NCBI GenBank assembly: GCA_000750105.3
Contig: JPHH03000007.1
Span: 806,001 to 870,000, forward strand
Length of the DNA stretch: 64,000 nucleotides
Direction of reading: 5' to 3'
DNA from: Tolypocladium sp. Sup5 PDA-1
Taxonomy: Eukaryota; Ascomycota; Sordariomycetes; Hypocreales; Ophiocordycipitaceae
Part shown: piece by piece, positions 33,178-45,595 of the stretch
How the letters are laid out: each line of letters opens with the position of its first letter
Position numbering within the stretch: position 1 is the stretch's first letter
Notes under the pieces: generated by a model
Databases searched by the model: none
Told to the model about the DNA's origin: nothing
What the model saw: only the letters and a program-made list of their open reading frames with translations
Made by a program: the position numbers and the translations under genes

Positions 33178-36100
33178 CTGCGCGCTGGTCCCCCGACGGG
33201 CAACAGGAACGAAAGGCAGGGGAGGAGATGGAGATGCCGACACTATACCACAAGGGGACGAGATTAGAAGCAAATTGGAGGACGACGTCGCACGGTGGCT
33301 GTCTTTTGGGTGTTGGAGTTTTGGGCCTAAGTTAGCAGAACGCGGGTAGTGTTCACGGCCACAGGCAATTACGATGATGGCATACAGTTGTACAATACTA
33401 GGGTCCCAACAGCCGCGAAGAATGCAGATAGATGCAGGCACCAAACAAGAACCGATGAAGAGTGAATTTGAGCGTTGTGAATTGTCGCCGCTAAATAGTA
33501 ACGTAGTGACTTGTCTGCGAAACATGCATGAGATAAAAAATACTCCACAAGCATACAGTAAATTCTACCTATACCCAGACCGGCGTCAGCGTGGCTTGTG
33601 ACAACTTGGACAAACGGCGATGCAGGTGATGGATGTGGTTGGCGGCCGGGGCGATGAGGCTGAAGATGATCCAGGGCCAATCATGAGTTGCTGCCTCATC
33701 ACTCCAGAACCGCGCGCGTTCGTCGTTGGCCAGGGTGGGGGCTTCATGCAGGTCAAGATGCCAGAAATGGATCCGATGGCGCTGTGTCTTTGGAGAAGAT
33801 GTCACGGGCAAATAAGGGCGCGTGTATGTACTTCGTACGGGGAACGGCCAGATCTCGGGGCACGCCCATGTGAACTTGCTGCTCGTCATCCATTGACTGC
33901 ATCCATGGAGGTAGGTGCTCTTGGACAGCGAAGATGGCGGCTGGGCGCTGAGGCCGTTGGCTCGGACATCAAGCCAGGTCCTGGTCAGGGCGACGGCAAA
34001 CAAACGGCAGTCATCCATTTTCTCGTTAGCACTGGCGGGGCTCTGGTTTATGAACAACAGATGGCAGCAGACAATGGCTTGAATGGATTACGTGCAAGTG
34101 CCGTGACTGTGCGCCGCCATCGTCGTCTCGTCACAGACGATCTGCCCACCCTCGTGGCACCGAGCGGCACCGGTCGTCTCAAGATTGCTGCACAGCACGC
34201 GGCCGCCAGTTCCAGAAGTACAGGGTTACGGAAGCGGCGTGCGGAGTAGGTATGAATACTCGTATGTACGAATAGTCCGTACTTCGTACATACGTGGAGG
34301 TTATAATGCCCGCCGTCGGCCATATCATGCTCATCAACAGACATGCTGTTGGATTCCAAGAGCCGTTGACGAGGAATTGCCATAATATCAGCTGTTGGCT
34401 TAGTACGTCATGCGGACTGCTCGTCGAATATGCATCGAAGCCGTCGAGACCCGGAAAGCTGGTTCGCCGTGCCCCCTCTCATCTTGTCGACCGTTGGGGC
34501 CATGGGCCATCGCCAACATCGTGGTGACCTGGAAAAGGCGCCCATCATCATCAACCGGTCCCGGGTCACGCAGGGAGCGTGGGATAGTGCGTTTCAGCAT
34601 GAGTGCGACCGGTGGAGCTACTGCAGGACTTGGGTTCAAGGGTGTGCGATGGCAAGGATGGCTCGGATGGACCCCGGCTTGGTGGTGGGATGCCCTCTTC
34701 TGGTCCGTCAGCCCAAAGCAGCCGGCGCAAGAGGGCTCATTTCGCAGGCGCCTACCATGACGACACTGGGCCGGGCATCGCAATCTCCTTTTGATCCTCG
34801 TCCCCAGAGTCGTGGTCGTCCGGATGTCGTAGGTAGATTGTCTAGGTGTGTGCTCGGATTTTTTATTATTCTCGCGGGTGATGGCTGGTGCTATTTTCGC
34901 GCCTTCAGGCGGGGACAGAGACTCGCAGGTATTGGTGTGTCTGCCCAGGGCCTGAGCGAGTCTCATGATCAGGCGAGCACGATGGGAGGAGGGAGAAGGA
35001 CAAAAAAAAACGCAGCGATACGGCGAAGAACCAACAAACGGCTCGCATTTTGGGTCTGGGCCATCGCACCATGCGTCCGTTATCCGTCGCCCTGCTTGAC
35101 TGCAGATGGAGCTGCGTGCGGTGAGCGAGACCTGGCCCGTGGCAGCAGGCCGTCGGGCTGCATGTCGTACCTGTATTCGTACGGAGTATGTACTTCGTAC
35201 AGGTGCTCCATAGGTGGTACGGAAGGCAGCAGCCCGTATCCGTAGTCCGTACGGCGTGCTCGAGATGCACAGTAGATGCTTGGTTTGATCACCACCAAGC
35301 GGCGCCGTTTACGAACTACTCGTACGGACCTGGATCCGTACCGCAGCACCATCCATCGAACACCCATCCACCTTGCCACCCATTGCCCGGAACGGTGGAA
35401 GATGGAGGGCGGGCGACGCTGCTTGGATGCTGCCCGCCACCGTTACGTCGACAGAAACAGAGGCTCCCAATTGGCCGCGAGCGCTGGTGCCCCTTTTCAC
35501 CACTGGCCACTTGCCAAGCCCCAGAGTCAACCGTCAGGAACCAGACTGGCCAGGGACCAGGGCGTCATCCAGGGGACAGCCAGTGGGAGGACCCAGAGAC
35601 CCAGCCACCAGAAGCCACCCGCAGGAACAGGTACTGGATTGTACCTCGTGTCGGGTGGTACTGGGGCCCGCAGCATCGGGCACGGGAATGGCAGGTACCG
35701 CGTCGTCATGTGGAACCTCGAGATCGCGGACGGGGCTCTGGCTCGCGCCCACGATGGAACGCCGCGAACGCGCGCTGGTTGGCTCTTCGCTGCATACCCC
35801 GGCGCCACGGAAGGAGCACAGCAGGCGGCTGCTTGGCAAGTTGGGAGCCTACCTAGGTGGGAGGCAGCGTTGGGCGTTGGCTGGACCTGCCCGTACCTGT
35901 CCTCGCACCTCCTGCTCGTGTCTGCTGTGTCTCGAGCAGGGTTCCAGTTGCCAGGGGACGCCTGCAAGGCCTGCTCTTGCAGCTTGCAGTGGTGCTACCG
36001 CCAGTCTCTCCTCTCTCCCGTTCTTTCCTCCCCCCCGAGTGCGTCCTGTTCTGCTCCTTCTTCGTACCATCCCACAGCACGGCACTGCCTCTCTGCTGTC

Positions 36101-36922
36101 CGTCTTTCCCTTCTCTTCTCCTTCTTCACACTCCACGGGCAGCCTGCTCGCTGCTTGTTTTCCACCTCGACCGTCCTTTTGCCACGTCCCTTTTCCACTT
36201 CACAGAAAACCGCCCGTCTGGTACGAGAAAGACGACGACGGACACCGTTGTTGATACTTCGCCTGAGACGGCTCGCGTTCTCGGTCCACGACGATACTCA
36301 GCCAACCAATTCGACGCCTGTTCCCGTCTCGCTTGGTTGACCCCCGCGTCATCTTCAATCTGCGACGCCTTCTCCCTCAGGTTTCCACGAAATCGGCCAT
36401 CGCCTGTCGTCTCTCCCCTCGCCTGCACTCCTTGGCGTTCGAAGAAACAATACGAGAAACGTCGGACCTGCCCGTCCCCAGAGGACGCTTTTCACGACCT
36501 CACTCCGTGTCAAGACACCGCTTAGGCTCATCCGATCTCTTCGTTTGGCCCAAAACCGCTTCGATCTCAAGCCACTGCTTCTGCCGTTGCTGTGACAGCC
36601 ATTCACCTCGACCGATTGCGCGCGCGTCCCTCCGACCGACCGAAATCACGCCACTGTTCGCTTGCGTATCCCACATTTCGTGACGGCTGTGCCGGAGTAA
36701 GTTTGGTGTGTTTTGTAGCTTCAACTTCATCAGCAACCCGGTTGTTTGCCCATTGCCGAACCGTTGCCGCAGTGCTCGCCGCGCGTCCGATCTTCCTGGA
36801 CCGATTGTTTGGTTTTCATGACGGCCATGTTATGAGCAGCTTGACGCAAGGGATCGAGGTTATTTGGTCTTGAGGCATCTGCATCTCCCCACTTGCTCGC
36901 TGCTTTTGGGAGTATTGCAAAG
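33178..36922. other. Long intergenic region and probable long 5' leader of the kelch gene
   Basis: About 3.7 kb. Many overlapping open frames (for example 33620-34249, 34430-35245, 35276-36340 on plus, 33569-34057 on minus) occur because the DNA is GC-rich; none shows domain-like sequence and several lie antisense to one another. From about 35950 to 36700 the plus strand is strongly pyrimidine-rich, a typical long leader. GTAAGT near 36698 with CCGCAG near 36770 could be a 5' UTR intron. The stretch 33824-35341 is the densest in the window for the GTAC-core motif. Confidence 0.5.
35166..35341. repeat. Cluster of TACGGAGTAC / TACTTCGTAC motif copies
   Basis: Within 176 bp there are several copies of a GTAC-centred element in both orientations: GTATTCGTACGGAGTATG then TACTTCGTAC (35173-35200), TATCCGTAGTCCGTACGG (35237-35254) and ACTCGTACGGACC with GGATCCGTACC (35318-35342). 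The same vocabulary recurs at 34242-34295 and many other intergenic sites but was not seen inside coding exons. Confidence 0.55.
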
Positions 36923-38709
36923 ATGCCTGTCCCGAAGCCCCCTGCTTCGTTGGACAACTCGTGCTCTGTCATTCACGACAACACGCTGTATTCTTTCTCG
37001 CCTGAGGGCTTCTTGTCAATACCGCTGGAGGATAGCGCAAAATGGAAGAAACTGCAGATGGGTGTCAAGGTGACGGGAGCGACATGCGTCGGATCCCAGG
37101 CTGGCTTCTATGTCGTTGGCGGCAAGGCGGATTCGGACGACTTCACCGGCCTGCAGAAGTACACATATGCAACGGGCAATTGGAGCACCATTAAGCTTAC
37201 GGATCAGGTCACCAAGAACCGACAATGGCACGCATCCACCTACATCCAGGCCGACGATACTATCCTCGTGTACGCCGGAAGCCAGGACGGGACCCGAGGT
37301 CTCTCCACCCAGACGTTTACGATCCAGGCATCCGAACCCTATACAGTCCGCGGATATGAATCGGTAGCGCCACCAGCCATTTCGCCTATTCTAATGAGTT
37401 GGTCCGGCGCAGATGCTGCCATGATTGGTGGCGGCACAGATCCCCAGCACGCCAAAGTATGGCTCTTCAACCCCAACGCTCGCTGGAGAGACTCCGGCGC
37501 CAGTTTGGCAGTGCCTCTCCAGAAAGACACGACGTCGATGCAGGCAGTTTTGGTCAACGGCGACGACGGGTCAAAAAGCCTATACACCTTCGACCTCAGC
37601 CAATCACCAAACAAGGTTAGCCGCGTGGTTCTCCAGGATGCAAAGGGCACTCCTGTTCACAACTCACCTGCTGTCACTCGCCGAGGCCTTGATAGCGCTG
37701 TGCCCGAGACAAAGCGCGCTCTTAGTCTGAGTGACTGGCCCCAATACAACTCTACCCTGGCGCCCACGGTCACCAGACAAAACTTTGCCATGGCCCAAGG
37801 CTCGGATGGTATGGTTGTTTTCTCTGGAGGCAACAGTGACAACCCTCTTGCCATCTTTGACGCCAACAAGAACGGCTGGGTCAACGCCACTGCGCTGTTG
37901 GGTGACAAGGAGGAAAAGGTGCTCTCTGTGTCTTCGACGACCACGTCCGCAACGTCGACGTCGACCGGCATATCGTCGACATCAACGTCGGCTTCCTCCA
38001 CCATACAGACGACGGCGGCTAGCACGACGACAGCAGCAACAATCCCCCCTGCTTCAGTCGACCAAAGTAATAACTCTGGTCCCAGTTCGGATGCCATACT
38101 TGGCATCACCCTGGGCACCATTGCCGGCTTCCTGGCGCTACTTGGCCTTATTCTCCTGCTGTTGCGGCGGCGGAAGAACCGTCAGAACCACGCTGAGGCG
38201 GGCCAGACACGTGATGCCAGTCGCGCGATATCTGATGAGAAGGACACTGCGGTTTTTGCTAATAGCACCCTCCCTATCAAGTCAGCTGGTCACTTCCGCG
38301 GTCACTACCCGCAGGGATCTCAAGAGTCGTACTCATCCATGGCCATTCTGATGGGCCGCATGGGCAAGGAGAGGTCGGGCTTGTCGCGGAAGCCAAGCAA
38401 TGACACGACACGGAGCTCTGTCAGCTCTTTACACAAGCAATTCAAGAGCACGATAAGCAAGCCCATTCCGCAGATGGCCGATCACCCTGCTCTTGCAGGG
38501 CAAGATGACAGGGGGGTTGCCTTTGCCCCAACCGTGGCCGAGCCTCGGCCGCGCAACGGCCCCATGGAAGCACAGGATGGCACTCGCAGAAGCTCTGGCT
38601 GGAACCGATACTGGTCTGGCGGAAGCGCCCTTCAGATCCTGGGATTTGGGGCGGCCAAGAGAAACACTGCTAGCTCGGAGCAGAGCTCTCACTACTCTGA
38701 GGCAACGAA

Positions 38710-38746
<37 letters not shown>

Positions 38747-39193
38747 CCGAGCAGAGTCACGCAGGACTCCGCGACCGTACCCCCCTTGAACTTCGAAGGG
38801 CGGAGATTTGAGGGGCGGCCGGAGGTCAACAGTGTCAACTCTGGCAGCCCAGTGGTGTCTCAGTATAATAGCAAGGTGCCCACAGAAGGCATGTCGGGCA
38901 AGATCGAGCGTCCTGTGTCCGCAGTGTCCGCCCTGTCTTCGGGCTACTCGAGCGGCATACCGGAGAGCATCAACGAGGCATGGGGTGCCACCGAGGCGGG
39001 CAAACCCTGGGGTGCAGACCGGGCGCCGAGCAGCGCCTACGCTCCAAGCCAAAACTACGGAACGCCGCTGGCCCCGAGCGCCGCCGGTGCGCGGATGCCT
39101 CCTTCAGGCGTGAGCAAGCAGCCTCAGCTTGCCATGGCCGCTACGTCGTCCGACATGAGCTGGCTCAACCTCGGGGAACAGTCCCGGAAGTAA
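36923..39193 (+). CDS. Kelch-type beta-propeller single-pass membrane protein, 756 aa
   Basis: A single exon runs from ATG 36923 to a TAA at 39191-39193. Codons back to about 36845 are open but contain no ATG. Residues 1-320 form kelch-like repeats (GFYVVGGKADSDDFTGLQKY, ILVYAGSQDGTRGLSTQTF, GMVVFSGGNSDNP), predicted as a beta-propeller with N-glycosylation-type Asn-x-Ser/Thr sites. A Ser/Thr-rich stalk (about 335-385) precedes one membrane helix (AILGITLGTIAGFLALLGLI, about 391-414) and a stop-transfer RRRKNR. The cytosolic tail (about 340 residues) is Ser-rich with a poly-Asn tract. No cleavable signal peptide is visible. The layout (propeller, stalk, helix, disordered tail) suggests a cell-surface sensor or cell-wall protein. 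I recall relatives annotated loosely as CLF1 splicing factors, which this architecture does not support. Role unknown. Confidence 0.82.
38706..38746. repeat. AAC trinucleotide tract (poly-Asn) in the kelch protein gene
   Basis: An interrupted AAC repeat encodes an Asn run with a single Ile in the cytosolic tail. It is a likely length-polymorphic, disordered segment. Confidence 0.75.
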
Positions 39194-42100
39194 GCCTGTC
39201 ATGAGGCCCTCGACGATGGTTGACAAAGCAGTCCTCGGGCACACAATTCTTGATGACCCAGTGGGCTTTATATCCTGAGCTGTTCCGCGCGGCATCTCTC
39301 TCTCTCACTCTCACTCTCCCTCTCTTTGGACCGCGCCTGCTTATTCCTTCTCTTTTTTCTTTTCCTGTTCACTATGGGGGACCGGGGAAAGACTGGACTT
39401 CTTCGCATAGATGGTGCAAACCCAAGGGGATTGATTCCCAAAAAGTACCTACCCTCACTCGCCGTCTCGGCTTTTCTCGATTGATCGTCTCACATTTCGC
39501 CCGGGGCGACGCGCTCTGGACCGCAACACACAAGGCATGACTCGGCGTCGACATCTCTCTGTTTGGACATATTCGGCTCATACTCTGCGTCTCTGCGTCC
39601 ATCTGTTTTTCTGTACATTCTAGACTCTGACCTGGACTTGGTCATTTTTTCGTCCATCGTGCTGCCGCTATGATACCATCACCGTCTCCTGCCAGGGGTA
39701 ATTCGCTGATTTGGGAGGAGCAAGATGATTTGATGCAGGAGAAGATGGTGCGGGGCATCCAAGGGGGAGCGGTTGGCCCCTGGCGGACGGGCGACCCAAC
39801 TTGTATGTAAGGTGGCTGAGCAATACATACTATAGGCTGGCTATGAGTGCGTTGCAACCTCGCGTGATATATTCTCGGCAGTGTTGTTTATGAAAGTGGC
39901 ATGTATTTGGGGACATGGCGCTGTGATATTGGGGTGCTCCTTTGGTCATACTGGTTTGACTTTGGTCGGGGGCTGGGCAGTATGATCTGATGGACTATGC
40001 CTTTTCTAACTGGCAGAGTGTTTTGTTGTTTGGTCTGCCACAGTTGGACGCGTCTTATCTGGGTTTGGCGTTCCGTCTCATCACTTTTGCACGTCCCGGG
40101 AGGGCACGCAAGATGCCTTTCTACATGGACCTGCCATCTGAACCTACAATTTTACAACGAAAACTCGCCAGAAGAGTGCAAAAAGCCCCCGTTACTGTCA
40201 ACACCCACGGCATAATAACCGTGACGTGCGGTGTTTACGATGTCGTGGCAAAATGGAGGCGTATAGGGTAGCCGGTGCTCTGTTTAAGTCAGTCGGTCCA
40301 TCTCGGCTACCACCCGGTGCGCGGCCCAAGCCGTTGGACGGGACGGAGCGCGAGGGCAGCTTCGTCATCCCAAACGCCATGTGCGCAGCGGAGAACAGCA
40401 CGGACATCAGACCGTAAAGGGGAAGTTGTCGCGTTTTTTGTTTGTTTTGCTTTCGTGGCTCGGTGAACCCCAGGATTGGGCTTGTTGACGAAGGGGGTTG
40501 TTTGGTCGTCGTTGGACGCTGGCGGGCCATGCGGAGTGCTCGGTGAGCGGTTTGGGACGAACGACCATCGGTCGCTGGAAGCGGTGCTAGTGCGGGTGCG
40601 GAGATGCGTGGCATGGCGCGGGCTATGGGAGAAGCTTAGCGGGCCGGGCGACGGCTCGCGACGGCAATGGCTGTCGTGAGGTTATTTGGTTTGGCAAGGA
40701 GTCACTAACACGGTGCCCGGCCACGGTGCTCGGCATGCCATTCTCACCCGAGGACGAGGTTGAGGACGAGCCACGTCGGCGGCAGGAGACGAACGCTGCG
40801 GCGAGAGGTGGCGGCAAAGTCATATACGAGTATGCAAGCTGTCGCTTTGTGGTCGTTGCTCGGATTGGTGGACGCAGTCGGGCAGATCATTTGATGGACG
40901 ACGTGCATGGTTCGACGGCGCACTTGATGCATACCCATACCCGGTATTGCCATCCATCCAGCTCTCGGAACCAACTGCCCCGGACCATACATCACATAGA
41001 CCCCTCCGGAAGACTCTGGGTACGAGTATGTTGCGCCTCGGAGCATCTGACTCGACCCGCGAGTCGGTGGTGGTGGGGAGGAGGAGGATGGCGTGCGCAG
41101 ATAAGTCTCTCGCCAGCGGCTCTCTTCTGCCGCTGTTATTGTGGCAGGTGTCTCTTCCACGCCGACCACTACAGCAAGCAACGGGAGGGAAGACAAAAAA
41201 AGCTGGCGAGCGACAAAGGGGACTAGCTGCTGTTGGGATTTGTCGGTAGCGAACGCTAGTTTATTACCCGATCGATATGTTAACAGGAACTGGGAGTTTT
41301 CGCCGACGACCCGCCGACCCGCCGCAGCGGTTCCGTCCCTGTGCGACGGCAAAAGCTGGGTTCCAGGTTGTGAGGCAGGGCGAGCTTTGACGGACAATAT
41401 CAATATTGATACTTCGTACTGCTGATGGCAAAGTAAGTGAAGCCCATCGCGAGCGTCGAACGACGACGGTGAGTGGTGGTGGGTGTGTCAATGGTCGTTG
41501 CAGGGCGACAGGGGCCCTCTGGCGGCGCATGAACGCGCGCCAATCCTAGACGCTACAAGCAGGTGACCATCTGGCAGATCCCTGAGATGTCCGAACGGCT
41601 GGCTGCACAATGTAAAGTTACGGGTAAGACGACACCGGGTTGCCCGAAGCAGCTGGCGGAGAGGAAGCAGCTGGAGACGGGGGAGGGCTGCCTCGCCCGA
41701 GGCCACTGCCATCCGGCGTGGCTGGTGGTGAGCGTGATAGTCAGCCTCAGTCGATAATAACTTATAGGGTAGAGAGTTGCACAGCGGCGGTCTAGACGGT
41801 TCGTTCGCGGCCGGTCCCCCATCTCACGCGCCCGGCAGAATGAATGCAGCTACGAGTATAACACTAATGCCCAGCAACGTTACGGAGTACAGTAGAGTTG
41901 AGAGAAAAGTCGAATAATAATAATTTCTGTTGGCGTCCAACAGGTCCATGCTAAGGGTCCCCACCGCCGCAGCTAGAGGCGGGCCCAGCTCGTAGAGGCC
42001 CTGAAGTTCCCTGAACTGGATGAAATGGAGGGCCCGGACTGTGGCTGCCAGTAGCAACGCCTGGGAGGGGTGTCACTATCGCAGATGAGCTAGGTCGTTC

Positions 42101-42712
42101 TCTGCCACCAGATCCCGCCATCCCTCCATCCCTCCATCCATACTTGCCATCCATGCATCCACCATTCTAGATGGCGCCCCCTCTCCCCACTCAGCAGCAG
42201 CCACTGGGCGGGCACTGGCCCCAAGCCTCTGCCTCGCTCTCTCGGTCGTTCGCCGGCCTTGGAACTTTGTCCGTCAAAACCCACCACCGCCAACCTCGCT
42301 GCCGCTGCTGCTCGACGGCTTCAGCAATTGTCGTCGCCGAGCCCTTCGTTCGCTTGCCGCGGCCTTGGACTCACCAAATCGAACGTCGCTGTCCTTCGTG
42401 GTGCTCATTCGCGCGACGCACCTGTCCGACTTTCCTCCACGCCCATCGAATTGCGGGCGCCCCTCCAAACCACCGGGCGACGACGGCCGGTCGTTCATTC
42501 AATCACCAGCGACGCAGCGCACAGCCGTAACGCCTTTCGCGGGCCATCGGACGCCGGTCGCAGATATCGCCTGCGAGGAGGATCGAGGCGAGGCAAGGAA
42601 AACGACCACCGATAGGCCTCGAGCACGACTCAGAGGTGACCAAGACACTCGTCGACGCACGACGTCCATCCATTCACCCATCCATCCACCAGTTACACCG
42701 CGCGCGAACGCC
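39194..42712. other. Long intergenic region upstream of the NUC-1-type regulator
   Basis: About 3.5 kb with no recognisable gene. Open frames on both strands (such as 40744-41403 minus and 40726-41226 plus) are mutual shadows. Features: a TC-rich tract at 39297-39330 in the kelch 3' region, GTAC-core motifs at 41410-41420 and 41881-41890, and TCCATCC-type repeats at 42119-42165 and 42664-42690 in the leader of the bHLH gene. Long upstream regions are common for fungal transcription-factor genes. Confidence 0.5.
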
Positions 42713-44809
42713 ATGATGGCCTCCGCAGCTTGGGACGGGCAGGACCAGCACATGGCCTCGGCCAGCGAGGACGAGTTCAACCAGTTCCTCGACATGAGCG
42801 GCATGGCCAACATGGACCAGGGCATGCAGTTCGACTTCCACGGCTTCCAGGACGGAAACCCGCAGTCCATCATGGGCCAGCAGCGCCACCAGGCCGACTC
42901 CATCATGGGCGACACCGACCCCTCACACATGATCCCCCGAAGCGACGGCCTGCTCCAGAACCACACGCCTGCCATGACCTCGGCCGGCATGCCCGCCCAG
43001 ATGATGGCCACGTCCGCCCCCGACACCATCTCCAACATCGACGCCCAGATCCAGTACCTGCAGCAGCAAAAGTTCCAGCAGCAGCAGCGCCAGCTCCAGG
43101 AGCAGCGCGCCACCTTCTTCTCCAACCACAGCCACCACTCCGTGCCTCCCACGCCTCAGAGCCTGGAGATGCCGCCGGGCAGCGGCCAGTTTTACTCGCA
43201 GGCCGAGCAGGTGTCTCGGCAGTCCGTCTTCGACAGGGGCTATCACCAGCGCATGGCTGAACAGCAAGATGTAGGTTGAGGACTGACTTGACGCCCTGCA
43301 GTTGCTACGAATGCAAGGATGGAGGGAATACCGTGCTAACAATCCCATTAGATGGCATTCACGCCTCTCGTGTCCCCCGCAGTGACTCCCCTGGATCCGC
43401 ACTTCAACATGGAAAACGCATTTACCGTTCCAGGCGCCTACTTCAGCCCCCTAACTTCGCCTGCCCTCCATGCCCAAAACGACTCACCATCAGTCTACGA
43501 CCACAGCACCCATTCCAACAACTCCCCTGTGGAAATGGACCTCGAGGCTCCTGCCATTACTCCCACCGCCACAAATCAAGACCTGTCCAAGAAGGCGCGG
43601 AAAAACAACGCCGTCAAGGCAAGAGGCAAGGCGAGCATCAAGAGCTCGCCCATCACGAAACCCCAGCGCCGAAAGACGGGTCCCAGCCCCGCCATCGTGT
43701 CCCAAGTGCTGAGCGAAGTTGACGAGCGGAGTATGCGGCCCGGAGATCAGGGGCTGCTGCCGCTGCCGGCCACCTCGACGGACGGATCAGAGGAAAATGC
43801 GTCGGTGTCACCGGAGAATCTGACGGACATGCCTCCGCCCCCGGTCCCGAACCGGCGGTCGACCAGCAAATCTCCGTACATCCATCCTCAGAACGGCAAT
43901 TCCCAGCAGCCTCAGCCCCAGTCCCTGAACGAGCAGCCGCAGCAGCAGCAGCAGCAACAGCCCCACCCAGCGACGCCTGCTTCGCTGATGAAGCTCCCTG
44001 CCTCGAAAGCAAAGAGACACCCGACGAGCGGCCTGGAGCAGAACACGGTCACCGAAAATATTGAATCCCTCGAACTGCCCGAATCGATATCGAATAGGCC
44101 GCTGGCTCCGATCAACACTTCGCTCATGTCGCCATCCCTGCGCATCGAGCCAAGCTCCGCCAGGGGGTCCATCCTCCAACCGTTGCCTTCGCCAGGCATC
44201 AGAGCTTCCGGGACAGCGTCTGCGAGCCAGAGCCCGCAATTGCGGCCAGGCTCATCTGGGCCCAGCGCGAGAAAGACGCCTCAGCTGGCCTCTCGGAACA
44301 ATAGGAAACGCTCGACGGGCTCGGTCCACGCCTCGCCCGCGCTGCTTCCCAGGATATCTCCGAACATCAAGCCCCTTCTCCCCGGCACGCCGAGCATGTC
44401 GGCAGAAGACACGGCGTCTCGGCTGCTCATGTCAAAGTCGAATTACCAGAACATCTTGGAGGGAAACACGGTTCCTGGCGTCTCCTATCCCAGCGAGCTG
44501 TCGACCAATTTGACGTCGAAACGAACGTCGCACAAGATTGCCGAGCAGGGCCGACGTAATCGCATCAACTCGGCGTTGCAGATCATGGCCGGCCTCCTAC
44601 CGGATCAGCAAACTATCGAAATGGAAGAGGCCGAGAAGAAGGAGGCAAAACAAGGCAACAACCTCCCGAATAGCAAAGCCAGCGTGGTGGAAAATGCGAT
44701 TGTCCACATGAGGAACCTACAGCAAGAAAACGTGGATCTAAAACAAGAACTCCAAGAGCTGAAGAACCAGCTGGACAAACTGCAAACGTCAGCTTCATCG
44801 ACAACATAG
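42713..44809 (+). CDS. nuc-1: bHLH transcription factor, NUC-1 / PHO4 type phosphate regulator, 671 aa
   Basis: NUC-1-type factors activate phosphate-acquisition genes when phosphate is scarce; the PHO80/PHO85-like kinase restrains them. Exons 42713-43270 and 43352-44809 flank an 81-bp intron (GTAGGT...GCTAAC...ATTAG) in phase 0. The N-terminal half is Met/Gln/His-rich and disordered (poly-Gln near 120-135 and 385-390), with several Ser-Pro sites suited to cyclin-kinase control. Near 550, SNYQNILEGNTVPGVSYPSE precedes the basic region TSKRTSHKIAEQGRRNRIN (from about 574). This has the His-Glu-Arg triad that reads CACGTG-type sites. Helix 1 (ALQIMAGLLP), a long Lys/Glu/Asn loop and helix 2 (ASVVENAIVHMRNLQQEN) extend into a coiled coil to the C-terminus. 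The protein is shorter than Neurospora NUC-1, but the bHLH match is strong. Confidence 0.88.
43934..43960. repeat. CAG tract (poly-Gln) in the NUC-1-type gene
   Basis: A run of CAG with one CAA encodes eight glutamines in the disordered activation-type region. A second CAG-rich stretch lies at about 43062-43090. Confidence 0.75.
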
Positions 44810-45151
44810 CCTAGGCGAGGCTTGGCAACTGCAGGCAGGGAGGGCCATGCAGACGTTTATGAGTGGGACGTTTCAGTATGGATTACGTTGTCACGGAAGG
44901 CAGGTGACCCTACAATGGGAGGTTTTCAATTGTGTACTTGACGATGCATAGCTTACGGTGGGTGGTTGCCTTGATTGGGTCTTGTTTTGAGCGGCGTCCT
45001 TCGCAGTCGATTGGTTGTTTGGCAGTGTCCTATATAGACCAGTGTAATACAGCGGGTAAGGGTTCTGGAATACCCCAACGTATAGAATTATTACATGACG
45101 CATTCGTCGTGGACAAGAACGGAAGCAGAGAGCGGCTCGTGACGTGTTGTA
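44810..45151. other. Convergent spacer between the NUC-1-type gene and PCC1
   Basis: About 340 bp between two stop codons, AT-richer than the flanks (for example tgtcctatatagacc near 45026). Presumed 3' UTRs and terminators of both genes. No gene seen. Confidence 0.6.
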
Positions 45152-45595
45152 TTATGTTTGTGGCTCCTGGGCGTCGTGCTGAGCCAAGACATCGACGTCG
45201 AGCTGCTCCATGACCTCGAGCACCAATTTTAGACTGTCCATGAAGGAGTTGACAGCCACTCGCAGCATCCGATTCGTCGTCGCGCGGTAGTCCACCCGCA
45301 GGACCTGCGCCTCGTCGTCGGAGCCGCTGCCGACGGATAGCTGCCGGCGGACCAGGGGGGACAGCTCCGGGTCGACCTGCAGGGCCTTGAGGGCCGTGGC
45401 GGCGAGCCTGGGCGTGGGGAGCGGGATGCGCAGCGCTCTGGTCATAGAAGTCAGCCAGCCAGTCAGTCAGTCAGTCAGTCAGTCAGCCAGTCAGTCGGGC
45501 GCAAAACGAGCAGAGGAATGTGGCGGCATGGGAGAGACGGACATGGAGCACGGGAACTGCGGGTCGGGGGCGCTGCTGCTGCTGATGCTGGCCAT
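45152..45595 (-). CDS. PCC1: EKC/KEOPS complex subunit PCC1, 112 aa
   Basis: PCC1 is the dimerising subunit of KEOPS, which makes tRNA t6A and affects telomeres and transcription. Exon 2 (45437-45152) encodes ALRIPLPTPRLAATALKALQ, DPELSPLVRR, and the signature RATTNRMLRVAVNSFMDSL followed by VLEVMEQLDVD. Exon 1 (45595-45543) gives MASISSSSAPDPQFPCS; the splice in phase 2 restores FPCSIALRIPLPTP, the family pattern. The 105-bp intron (45542-45438) has a weak donor (GTCCGT), an ATGACCAG acceptor and a tandem tetranucleotide repeat inside. Size fits the family (88-110 aa). Exon 1 and the donor are inferred; an alternative donor GTGCTC eight bases upstream (45551) would remove three residues from exon 1. 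Confidence 0.8.
45449..45497. repeat. GTCA/AGTC tetranucleotide microsatellite inside the PCC1 intron
   Basis: About nine AGTC units, with two AGCC variants, lie between the branch region and acceptor of the PCC1 intron. On the coding strand they read (TGAC)n, each unit resembling a CTGAC branch-site core. Confidence 0.8.

Noticed and set aside
33569..35245. Several frames of 160-270 codons (33569-34057 minus, 33620-34249 and 34430-35245 plus)
   Set aside because: Mutually antisense, composition follows GC content, and the GTAC-core repeat vocabulary runs through them; no splice arrangement gave a recognisable protein.
35276..36340. 354-codon plus-strand frame upstream of the kelch gene
   Set aside because: Ends in a pyrimidine-rich leader and reads as Ser/Leu/Pro-rich non-protein sequence in three frames at once.
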